DNA of 64,000 nt, from positions 144,821 to 208,820 of the forward strand of contig JAQTUE010000007.1 in assembly GCA_028710415.1 (NCBI GenBank), in the 5' to 3' direction. Position 1 is the stretch's first letter. Every line of letters starts with the position of its first letter. A model generated the notes under the pieces. The model made no database searches. It was not told the origin of the DNA and saw nothing but the letters and a program-made list of their open reading frames with translations. The stretch is from Paludibacter sp. Its GTDB lineage: Bacteria; Bacteroidota; Bacteroidia; Bacteroidales; Paludibacteraceae. Positions 53,672-60,848 of this stretch are shown one piece after another. The position numbers and the translations under genes were made by a program.

Positions 53672-53744
53672 TACCCCTGCTCCCCGCGATGTATCGCGTG
53701 AGAATAAAGTTATATGATTAAACGTTTGCAACACGATGCAATTC
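53672..53744 (+). repeat. Direct repeat B, downstream of the BspA-like gene
   Basis: A 73-base element in the same orientation as repeat A (51143-51218): CGCGATGTATCGCGTG, GAATAAAGTTAT, then ACACGATGCAATTC. Together they bracket about 2.45 kb. Confidence 0.85.
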
Positions 53745-53864
53745 GTGCGGCAGCAAAGGGGCAAGTATAGGAAACAAAAAAGAAACTAAATATCAAGAAT
53801 ATGAAACTAAAATTTGCAATTAAAGTCCTTCCCGAAGGGAATTTAGTTCAACAACTCCTATATT

Positions 53865-53900
53865 TAAAAAAGAGCGAAGACAAAATCTTCGCTCTTTTTT
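53865..53900. terminator. Strong hairpin terminator without an obvious gene
   Basis: AAAAAAGAGCGAAGA pairs perfectly with TCTTCGCTCTTTTTT around CAAAA. No gene ends directly before it; the region 53745-53864 shows only a spurious short frame from about 53801. It may insulate nadA from the left or be the end of an unrecognised transcript. Confidence 0.8.
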
Positions 53901-54361
53901 GTTTTCAATTCAGGGCAGAATATGCTATCATTTTTAAGACTCAAAAGCTATCAACAACCTGTTGATAACTTAGTGAAAACCCATGAAAGAAATATTACAA
54001 CTTAATTTGGCAATCTGAAAACCATTTCACCTTACCCAATGTTTTGAAACTGCAAAATTAGTTAGCACTTTTTTTATACTAATTTTTTAACCTGTTTTAT
54101 CAGGTTATGAGTGTAGCAGTCTATAAAAACTTTCTAACTTTGCAGTTATTAACAAGATGTTGATAAAGTATGTAATTTTCTTATTTTCAAAAGAATATTT
54201 CATTTCAAATTGTTTATAAGGCAAGTTTCATTTTTAATAATGGAATATACAAGCTTTTTAGAAGAATATTATGAACCAAACTAACAGTCTATTATTATCT
54301 TCATAAAGTTTTTTTAAAAATTAAAAGGAATAATATAAATATAGTTTTGATAACTCGGATT
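53901..54361. other. Region upstream of nadA
   Basis: No gene is seen. Two -7-type boxes face nadA: TAACTTTG at 54135-54142 and TAGTTTTG at 54342-54349. The second lies only 13 bases before the nadA start. Neither has a clean TTG at the right distance. Confidence 0.45.
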
Positions 54362-55291
54362 ATGGAAACAACTCAATTGATAAATGCCATCAACAAACTG
54401 AAAAAAGAAAAGAATGCTGTGATCATGGCTCACTATTACCAAACCGGCGATATTCAGGATATTGCCGATCATGTTGGGGATAGCCTGGCACTGGCACAAT
54501 GGGCATCGAAGACCGATGCGGATATTATAGTGCTTTGCGGCGTTCATTTCATGGGGGAAACAGCCAAAATACTCTCACCAACCAAAAAAGTACTGATACC
54601 CGATATGAATGCGGGTTGCTCGTTAGCCGACAGCTGCCCTGCGGACGAATTTGAGGCGTTTACGAAGGCGCACCCGGATCATACTGTCATTTCGTACGTA
54701 AATACCACAGCGGCCGTGAAAGCGCTGACTGACGTGGTAGTGACATCCACCAATGCCAAGAAGATTGTGGATTCATTCCCCAAAGATGCGAAACTTATCT
54801 TTGGCCCGGACAGAAATCTGGGAAATTATATCAACAGTGTCACCGGTCGCTCAATGTTACTATGGGACGGAGCGTGCCATGTACACGAACAATTCTCTGT
54901 TGAAAAGTTGGTGAAATTAAAATCGGAACATCCCGGATCACTCATTCTGGCTCACCCCGAATGTAAGAAAACAGTACTGCTTATGGCTGATTTTATTGGA
55001 TCGACCCAGGCCTTGCTGAATTATGCCACTGCTTCGGATACTAAATCATTCCTGGTAGCAACTGAATCGGGTATATTGCATGAGATGCAGAAAAAGAACC
55101 CCGGTAAGGAGTTTATCCCGGTACCCCCAAACGATAGTACCTGCGCATGCAACGAATGTAATTTTATGCGCCTGAATACACTTGAGAAACTTTACAATTG
55201 CCTGCTGAACGAAACACCTGAAATCAAGATTGATGAAGCTGTTCGGGTAAAGGCGGTAAAACCTATTTTGAGGATGCTGGAAATGAGCTAA
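54362..55291 (+). CDS. nadA: Quinolinate synthase A
   Basis: Condenses iminoaspartate with dihydroxyacetone phosphate to quinolinate in NAD synthesis, using a [4Fe-4S] cluster. I start at ATG 54362 (METTQLI) rather than the TTG at 54347, which overlaps a promoter-like box. The protein of about 309 residues shows NAVIMAHYYQTGDIQDIAD, LCGVHFMGETAKIL, WDGACHVHEQF and STCACNECNFM with the three cluster cysteines. nadB and nadC are not adjacent, which is unusual for an operon but not for this phylum. Confidence 0.95.
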   Translation: METTQLINAINKLKKEKNAVIMAHYYQTGDIQDIADHVGDSLALAQWASKTDADIIVLCGVHFMGETAKILSPTKKVLIPDMNAGCSLADSCPADEFEAFTKAHPDHTVISYVNTTAAVKALTDVVVTSTNAKKIVDSFPKDAKLIFGPDRNLGNYINSVTGRSMLLWDGACHVHEQFSVEKLVKLKSEHPGSLILAHPECKKTVLLMADFIGSTQALLNYATASDTKSFLVATESGILHEMQKKNPGKEFIPVPPNDSTCACNECNFMRLNTLEKLYNCLLNETPEIKIDEAVRVKAVKPILRMLEMS

Positions 55292-55382
55292 AGGTATTAA
55301 TGGCTTATTAAATGTCATTGTTTTAAGATTATATTCAATTTCCATTTTGTATGGTTGTTGTACAGCTTAAATACTTAAACTT

Positions 55383-55499
55383 ATGGAAGTAATAGCCAAA
55401 ATAAATATCTCCACTCCAACAGGAAGAAAGATATTACGGGAATTGGAGAAGCATAAAAAACTGGTAAAGATTACTTATCGAATAAGCTTAAAAAAATAA
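55383..55499 (+). CDS. 38-residue antitoxin-like peptide (PTGRKILREL motif)
   Basis: A short gene of 39 codons. It reads MEVIAKINISTPTGRKILREL, then EKHKKLVKITYRISLKK. The NISTPTGRK-ILREL-KHKK-VK pattern is the same as in the antitoxin-like proteins at 44393 and 45138, but the C-terminal helix is missing. It ends one base before the start of the next gene, the spacing seen in the 45138/44831 pair. Confidence 0.6.
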   Translation: MEVIAKINISTPTGRKILRELEKHKKLVKITYRISLKK

Positions 55500-55500
55500 T

Positions 55501-55944
55501 ATGGAAGAAAAATTAGTAAGCAAAATAAAAGGATTATCAAATATAGATAAGGATTCAACTAATGAAATAGGTTTGGTAAACACGTTGGAATTAATGGATC
55601 AAAATCAACCCTGTGACATTTATTTTGATATTTTGAGTCAAAAGCACGTTGATATACTTGATTCTTTTGTACTTGATTACGAAAACATTATCAATAGAAT
55701 AAATGATGGTTTATTAGATTATAGTATGATAACTGATTCAGTTGATAGAGATAAGTTTTTAAATAACAAATTAAGCATAGACATACTAAAAGTACCTGAA
55801 AATATTATTGATTATGACCTTGTTGTGGTTTGTAGTAAATTAACAAAGGTACTATTTCTCAAAATAAAAAAATCTTTTGCAGTTGAATTAAAAAATAAAA
55901 GGGTGATTAGAGTAAAAAAAGGGAATGGGCATGAATATGCTTAA
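55501..55944 (+). CDS. Hypothetical protein paired with the antitoxin-like peptide
   Basis: A 147-residue soluble, Lys/Asp/Ile-rich protein: NEIGLVNTLELMDQNQPCDIYFDILSQKHVDILDSFVLDYE, then DKFLNNKLSIDILKVPENIIDYDLVVVCSKLTKVLFLKIKKSFAVELKNKRVIRVKKGN. I recognise no domain. Its base composition is AT-richer than its neighbours. It follows the 38-residue peptide by one base, so by position it takes the place of a toxin, which is inference only. A strong terminator follows. Confidence 0.55.
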   Translation: MEEKLVSKIKGLSNIDKDSTNEIGLVNTLELMDQNQPCDIYFDILSQKHVDILDSFVLDYENIINRINDGLLDYSMITDSVDRDKFLNNKLSIDILKVPENIIDYDLVVVCSKLTKVLFLKIKKSFAVELKNKRVIRVKKGNGHEYA

Positions 55945-55966
55945 AAAATTTATAGATAACAACATT

Positions 55967-56003
55967 CAATAAAAAAGCGGAATAAGTTCCGCTTTTTTTA
56001 TTG
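55967..56003 (+). terminator. Terminator of the peptide/hypothetical pair
   Basis: CAATAAAAAAGCGGAA pairs with TTCCGCTTTTTTTATTG around TAAG, 22 bases beyond the 55944 stop. Confidence 0.88.
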
Positions 56004-56465
56004 AATAATCATAATACTCAATTCTATAAATGATAAATTAGTTCTATTCACTACGAAATACTTTTCTTGAATAGTTTATATGGTTATAACCCTATAAATA
56101 ATTTTATTTGTTGTCCATAAATATGAGATATTTTTAAACTCTAAACGCTAAAAGTTAATAGAAAAAATAATGGTATGGATAACTCTATCAAAAAATTACC
56201 TTTTTATTTAATATATAATAAACCTAATAAAAAATGTTCACCCTTAATAGGTTATGAGTTTATCTTGTCAAACATCTAATCAATTTACTGATTAACTTTA
56301 AGTTTATTTTTTATTCAAACTATCATTATTTAATCTACTCTAAATAATCAAAAAATTTAAATCCAGTAAACAACTAATTTTCCGGTTTGCTTGTTAGTAG
56401 TTTTTTTGAATAATGAGAATTATTTCTTAAACAAGTATTATCAATGCATTTTAAAAATTTAAATT
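56004..56465. other. AT-rich intergenic region before the VOC gene
   Basis: About 460 bases of very AT-rich DNA with no gene, repeat array or promoter pair that I could support. Confidence 0.4.
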
Positions 56466-56948
56466 ATGGACACATCGTATGTTTACCCGGGTGCATATAC
56501 GTTAAACGCATATGTAACCATTAAAAGATGCAACGAAGCAATTGAATTTTACAAAAAAGCTTTTGGTGCAAAGGAAAAAGAAAGGTTATTGACGCCAGAT
56601 GGAAAAATTGCACATGCTTCCCTGGAAATTGAAGGATCTTTGTTAATGATGTCTGATGAAGATGCCATGATGGGAGGTAAAAGTCCTGAAACACTCGGAG
56701 GGAATCCTGTGACACTTTGCTTGTATGTCAGGGATGTTGACAAAGTATTCCGGAATGTAATTGATGCCGGCGGGAAAGAAATCATGCCTGTCGATGATCA
56801 GTTTTATGGTGACAGATCAGGTACCCTGATCGATCCATTCGGATACAGGTGGATGATTGGAACTCACCTAAGAGATGTAAGCCAGGATGAAATGCAAAGG
56901 CTATCGAACCAAATGTTTGAAGCTCAACACGCAGCTCATCATAATTAA
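56466..56948 (+). CDS. VOC-family (PhnB/glyoxalase-like) protein
   Basis: A 160-residue protein of the vicinal-oxygen-chelate fold with paired beta-alpha-beta-beta-beta modules: LNAYVTIKRCNEAIEFYKKAFGAKEKERLLTPDGKIAHASLEIEGSLLMMSDE and VTLCLYVRDVDKVFRNVIDAGGKEIMPVDDQFYGDRSGTLIDPFGYRWMIGTH. The DQFYGDRSGxLxDPFGxxWxIGTH block is typical of PhnB-like VOC proteins. It is a small cytoplasmic protein; the substrate is unknown. Confidence 0.88.
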   Translation: MDTSYVYPGAYTLNAYVTIKRCNEAIEFYKKAFGAKEKERLLTPDGKIAHASLEIEGSLLMMSDEDAMMGGKSPETLGGNPVTLCLYVRDVDKVFRNVIDAGGKEIMPVDDQFYGDRSGTLIDPFGYRWMIGTHLRDVSQDEMQRLSNQMFEAQHAAHHN

Positions 56949-56956
56949 ATAAAACG

Positions 56957-56985
56957 AGAAAAGCCAATCACTGATTGGCTTTTCT
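56957..56985. terminator. Bidirectional terminator between VOC and U32 genes
   Basis: AGAAAAGCCAATCA pairs with TGATTGGCTTTTCT around one base, with A- and T-rich flanks; it serves the two convergent genes. Confidence 0.85.
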
Positions 56986-56992
56986 TTTAATC

Positions 56993-58288
56993 TTATGCCC
57001 CAGTGGTTTGAGGTACTATCTTAAATAGCTTATCATTCCGCCTGATTAACTCATTTGTTTTAATTGAAAAATAAGTTCCTTTTTCCACTTTATCAACGGG
57101 TTCAAGCTTTACCCGTATTTCCTTGACAATATCCTCGTAGGCCCCTGTTGTATCCCCTGTGATCAGTATTTCATCACCAACCGACAGGCTCTGGGCTTCC
57201 AGCAGGAATTCAGCTACTCCTAATTTATTGAAATAATTGGTCACTTTGCCGACATAGATCTTTTTGTGGGTGGCAGCCGATCCATAGGTACTGCTCCATT
57301 CTCCAAGACGCTGTCCAAGGTAATAGCCGTTCCAGAATCCGCGGTTAAAGACCTTGCTGAGCCTGTTGTTCCAATCCTCTATTTTTACGTCTGTAAAGGT
57401 ACCTTCCAAACAGGATTCAATTGCTTCCTTGTAGCACGAAACTACTGCCTTTACATATTCAGCACCACGGGCACGGCCTTCAATTTTAAATACCCTGACG
57501 CCTGCCTTCAGCATTTCATCAATAAACCCAATGGTTTTTAGATCCTTTGGGGACATGATATACTCGTTATCAATCTCCAGTTCAATCTCCGAATCCTTGT
57601 CTTTGACTGTATATTCCCGGCGGCATATCTGGTTGCAGGCACCCCGGTTGGCTGAAAGGTTTTTCTCATGCAGGCTCAGGTAGCATTTGCCTGACACAGC
57701 CATACACAATGCACCGTGGCAAAACATTTCTATCCTGACAGGCTTGCCACTGGTACCATTGATATGTTCTGATTCTATGGAATTATATATTTCAGCTACC
57801 TGGTTCATATTCAGCTCACGGGCCAGTACCACTACGTCTGCAAACTGGGCATAGAACTTCAAGGCTTCTACATTCGAAATATTTAATTGGGTTGATAAAT
57901 GCACTTCCACCCCGATACTCCTGGCATACATCAGAGCAGCCACATCAGCAGCAATGATGGCCGATACTTCGGATTCCTTAGCCACATCGATGATCTCGCG
58001 CATCAATGTAAGATCGTTGTCATACAGGATGGTATTGACGGTCAGGTAACTTTTTACATTGTTGTCCCTGCAGATACTGACGATGGTACGCAGATCCTCT
58101 GTAGTGAAATTACTGCTTGACTTACTGCGCATGTTCAGCTTCTCTATGCCGAAATATATCGAGTCGGCACCTGCAGCAATGGCTGCCGAGAGGCTTTCCC
58201 ACGAACCGGCAGGTGCCATGATTTCAATACCCCTAACCCCTAAAGGGGAATTTGAGTTACTTTTATTTTGTATATTTTCTGTATTCAT
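56993..58288 (-). CDS. Peptidase U32 family protein (TrhP/RlhA-like)
   Basis: A 431-residue protein with the U32 layout: IMAPAGSWESLSAAIAAGADSIYFGIEKLNMR, VHLSTQLNISN, VVLARELN, EMFCHGALCMAVSGKCYLS and NRGACNQICRREY, with cysteines of a probable iron-sulfur site. Relatives act in tRNA (ho5U34) or rRNA hydroxylation rather than proteolysis. The first 20 residues are unusual. The family-like sequence starts at IEIMAPAGS, and before it SPLGVRG is encoded by a copy of the dispersed 23-bp element (58229-58251). The ATG at 58288 is the first available. Confidence 0.87.
   Translation of the reverse strand: MNTENIQNKSNSNSPLGVRGIEIMAPAGSWESLSAAIAAGADSIYFGIEKLNMRSKSSSNFTTEDLRTIVSICRDNNVKSYLTVNTILYDNDLTLMREIIDVAKESEVSAIIAADVAALMYARSIGVEVHLSTQLNISNVEALKFYAQFADVVVLARELNMNQVAEIYNSIESEHINGTSGKPVRIEMFCHGALCMAVSGKCYLSLHEKNLSANRGACNQICRREYTVKDKDSEIELEIDNEYIMSPKDLKTIGFIDEMLKAGVRVFKIEGRARGAEYVKAVVSCYKEAIESCLEGTFTDVKIEDWNNRLSKVFNRGFWNGYYLGQRLGEWSSTYGSAATHKKIYVGKVTNYFNKLGVAEFLLEAQSLSVGDEILITGDTTGAYEDIVKEIRVKLEPVDKVEKGTYFSIKTNELIRRNDKLFKIVPQTTGA
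58229..58251 (-). repeat. Dispersed 23-bp element, copy 2, inside the U32 gene
   Basis: The complement reads ATT-CCCCTTTAGGGGTTAGGGG-T, identical over 23 bases with the copies at 58324 and 62903. It is translated as S-P-L-G-V-R-G in the only open frame of that strand. With the next copy it forms a perfect 23-bp inverted repeat. Confidence 0.92.
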
Positions 58289-58323
58289 TTTATAACTAAT
58301 TGTCTGATTTATATGACTTCAAC

Positions 58324-58346
58324 ATTCCCCTTTAGGGGTTAGGGGT
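58324..58346 (+). repeat. Dispersed 23-bp element, copy 3
   Basis: Identical to the 62903 copy and inverted relative to the copy at 58229, 72 bases away. Its right edge forms part of the TGA stop of the following minus-strand barrel gene. Confidence 0.92.
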
Positions 58347-59269
58347 CATTTGTATTTTGGAGTCAGTTTATCAATGGTAAAGCTAACCCCCAACCGTAGT
58401 TGATGATACGGAAAATCAGTTATACCATATTGATACTGGGCGAAATAATCTATATTTTTAGACATAAAGGAGAATTTTGCAGCATAAACCAAAGGAGCAT
58501 CCCCATAATCACCCAATGGGCTCAGTTTTTTATTTGTATGTATCCACCCCCAGTATCCTGAAAGTGTATTTTCGAGTTTCCATGTTGGATTGCCAATAAT
58601 GAGTTTTCCACCATACATGGTTGCATCATCCTGGGTACTGTTGGTAGTTTCCCAACACAGAAAACCAGCGTTTGCCACTGCCCGTATATTGCTGATAAAC
58701 TTATTATTCGTATAAATAGATTTACCAGCTTCCACATCGAAATAATATCCCGGTGTGTCAAAATATCGTCTTTGTGGAAAATTTGTACCCGAAGCTGTTT
58801 TTAATGTAGCGTTAAAAATTATGGAAGGAGCTGTATTATTTTCTTTCAAAAGGCTGATTCTTGTTTGTACATACAAATCTCCATTTGCAGTTCCATAAGT
58901 TTTACCATTTTTGATTTGAAAATTCTTATCTCCTTTTGTTATTCTGTCAGTGATAATATTCATCCCTCTTTCAGCACTTAATGCATCGGTTACCTGATAA
59001 TTTTCAAGAACTGTCGACCAAAATTTAAATGAAACCCGCTCTGGTACTAGTGGAATTTCTACTTTAATATATCCGTTTTCTGTCTGGTCACCGTGTCCAA
59101 AATAATGATCCCCCATCAGGCTAAGGGTTGTTTTGGCAGGTATGGTTGCATCAGTAAATTCAGGTACCGGGTTGGCATTCGGGCCAAACCAGGCAGTGGA
59201 ATAAGGAGTTTGGGAGTATATGCTTTGTAATGAAATAATTACAAAAAGTAGAATACAATTTTTTTTCAT
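58346..59269 (-). CDS. Exported outer-membrane-type protein of unknown family
   Basis: I start at ATG 59269 (MKKNCILLFVIISLQSIYSQ, a signal peptide). A start at 59296 would fall on the -7 promoter box. The mature part has PEFTDATIPAKTTLSLMGDHYFGHGDQTENGYIKVEIPLVPERVSFKFWS, then many alternating strands, and ends YHQLRLGVSFTIDKLTPKYK. It looks like an outer-membrane barrel or a periplasmic beta-rich protein. I cannot name the family. Its stop codon is shared with a dispersed repeat. Confidence 0.6.
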   Translation of the reverse strand: MKKNCILLFVIISLQSIYSQTPYSTAWFGPNANPVPEFTDATIPAKTTLSLMGDHYFGHGDQTENGYIKVEIPLVPERVSFKFWSTVLENYQVTDALSAERGMNIITDRITKGDKNFQIKNGKTYGTANGDLYVQTRISLLKENNTAPSIIFNATLKTASGTNFPQRRYFDTPGYYFDVEAGKSIYTNNKFISNIRAVANAGFLCWETTNSTQDDATMYGGKLIIGNPTWKLENTLSGYWGWIHTNKKLSPLGDYGDAPLVYAAKFSFMSKNIDYFAQYQYGITDFPYHQLRLGVSFTIDKLTPKYK

Positions 59270-59293
59270 GACAGTCTGTATGAATAACGACTG

Positions 59294-59324
59294 CAAAGAT
59301 ACGCATTTGTATTTTAATAGTAAA
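59294..59324 (-). promoter_or_regulatory. Promoter of the exported protein gene
   Basis: On the minus strand TATCTTTG (complement of 59294-59301) is preceded after 20 bases by TTT (complement of 59322-59324), a near match to the Bacteroidota promoter. It decides in favour of the start at 59269. Confidence 0.6.
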
Positions 59325-59391
59325 TTTGTTTATCGGGTTGTATGGATATTCAATTTTTGTTTACATATATTGATTATTAATTCTCCTGATT

Positions 59392-59625
59392 TTATGGTAT
59401 GGAGTCATTTATTTCTTCAAATTCATGAAGTACTGAAATGGATTCTTCTTTAACCTGAAATGATTCTCCTGCTAATTTTTCCCCTAATAGCTTTCGTTTT
59501 TGAAGGATATTATAGCTTTTCAATGCCTCATTTAAATAGCTGTTGAGTGAGCTTATGTTATGCCACAGAATAATTTCTGTTGCAACAAATAATTTATCGC
59601 TAATTTTTATGGTTATTGATTTCAT
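59392..59625 (-). CDS. Orphan ribbon-helix-helix antitoxin-like protein
   Basis: A 77-residue protein: an N-terminal strand (MKSITIKISDKLFVAT) followed by helices (SSLNSYLNEALKSYNILQKRKLLGEKLAGESFQVKEESISVLHEFEEI). This is the layout of CopG/RHH antitoxins that precede MazF- or RelE-type toxins. No toxin gene follows: the next 60 bases are the promoter of the barrel gene. It is either a solitary regulator or the remnant of a pair. Confidence 0.6.
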   Translation of the reverse strand: MKSITIKISDKLFVATEIILWHNISSLNSYLNEALKSYNILQKRKLLGEKLAGESFQVKEESISVLHEFEEINDSIP

Positions 59626-59769
59626 AATCTAAAAAAACAAAGTTCGATTATTGATAATTAATGTTATGATTCAAAGCCTCTTATTGCAGGTTTAAACTAT
59701 TTCAAAGGCCTATAACTTGCCGAACACCAATTCAGGCAGCTTGGCTTTAATTAATTTGTTAATTGTTAA

Positions 59770-59800
59770 TTGTACAATATCAATTAAATTTCTACCTTTG
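59770..59800 (+). promoter_or_regulatory. dus promoter
   Basis: TTG (59770-59772) and TACCTTTG (59793-59800) are separated by 20 bases, a full match to the Bacteroidota consensus, 21 bases before the dus start. Confidence 0.78.
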
Positions 59801-59820
59801 CATTCTTTTTTTGCATAAAC

Positions 59821-60807
59821 ATGAAAATTTCAAACATAGAATTTCCCGATAAGTCTTTATTTTTAGCTCCCATGGAGGATGTTACCGATCCGGCATTCCG
59901 CCTGTTGTGTAAACGTTTCGGGGCGGATATGGTTTATACGGAATTTATATCGGCTGATGCCCTGATCCGCAGTGTCAAACGAACCGAACAAAAGCTGTTC
60001 ATGCATGATGCCGAACGTCCTGTTGCCATTCAGTTATACGGCCGGGAAGCAATTGCCATGGCGGAAGCTGCTACCATTGCCCAGGAAGCCAAACCTGAAA
60101 TCATTGACCTGAACTTCGGGTGCCCGGTGAAGAAAGTTGCCGGTAAAGGGGCAGGAGCAGGGCTATTGCGTGATATTCCCAAAATGCTGGAAATTACCTC
60201 TGCAGTAGTGAAAGCAGTAAATCTTCCGGTAACTGTCAAGACCCGCCTTGGGTGGGATGATGACAGCAGGGTGATTGTGGAACTTGCCGAACGTTTGCAG
60301 GATTGCGGCATAGCGGCACTATCTATTCACGGACGCACCAGGGCTCAAATGTACAAAGGTGATGCCGACTGGACCCTGATCGGGGAGGTGAAAAATAATC
60401 CACGCATGCACATACCCATTATTGGAAATGGTGATGTGATTACACCTGAACGGGCGGCAGAATGTTTCGACCGTTATGGGGTAGATGCTATTATGATTGG
60501 CCGTGGTTCTATTGGAAAACCATGGATATTTGCTGAAATGAAACATTACCTGCAACATGGTGTGAGGATGAATCCTATTCCCTTTGAAGAACAGAAATCC
60601 ATTATCAAGCAACAAGTCCTGGATGCAGTGGAATGGCTTGATGAGAGACGTGGAATTATCCATTCCCGCAGGCATCTGGCTTCAACACCCGTTTTTAAAG
60701 GGATTCCCAGCTTCAAGGAAACACGTATTGCTATGCTTCGGGCCGATAATCTCGAAGATCTGTTTAAAATATTAGATTCTGTTCCTGAACAGGAAGTCTT
60801 AGTATAA
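59821..60807 (+). CDS. tRNA-dihydrouridine synthase (DusB-like)
   Basis: Reduces uridine to dihydrouridine in tRNA using FMN. The 328-residue protein has the N-terminal LAPMEDVTDPAFRLLC, YTEFISADAL, QLYG, the active-site DLNFGCPVKKVAGKGAGAGLL (catalytic Cys near residue 101), VKTRLGWDD, LSIHGRTRAQMYKGDADW and IIGNGDVI with MIGRGSIGKPW. It closely follows the DusB pattern. The M13 peptidase gene starts 41 bases later on the same strand. Confidence 0.93.
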   Translation: MKISNIEFPDKSLFLAPMEDVTDPAFRLLCKRFGADMVYTEFISADALIRSVKRTEQKLFMHDAERPVAIQLYGREAIAMAEAATIAQEAKPEIIDLNFGCPVKKVAGKGAGAGLLRDIPKMLEITSAVVKAVNLPVTVKTRLGWDDDSRVIVELAERLQDCGIAALSIHGRTRAQMYKGDADWTLIGEVKNNPRMHIPIIGNGDVITPERAAECFDRYGVDAIMIGRGSIGKPWIFAEMKHYLQHGVRMNPIPFEEQKSIIKQQVLDAVEWLDERRGIIHSRRHLASTPVFKGIPSFKETRIAMLRADNLEDLFKILDSVPEQEVLV

Positions 60808-60848
60808 CGTTATTAATTTTCAAATGTCAAATTCTAATTTTTAATGCA

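Noticed and set aside
53801..53965. A short frame starting MKLKFAIKV
   Set aside because: It reads straight through a perfect terminator hairpin and has no family features.
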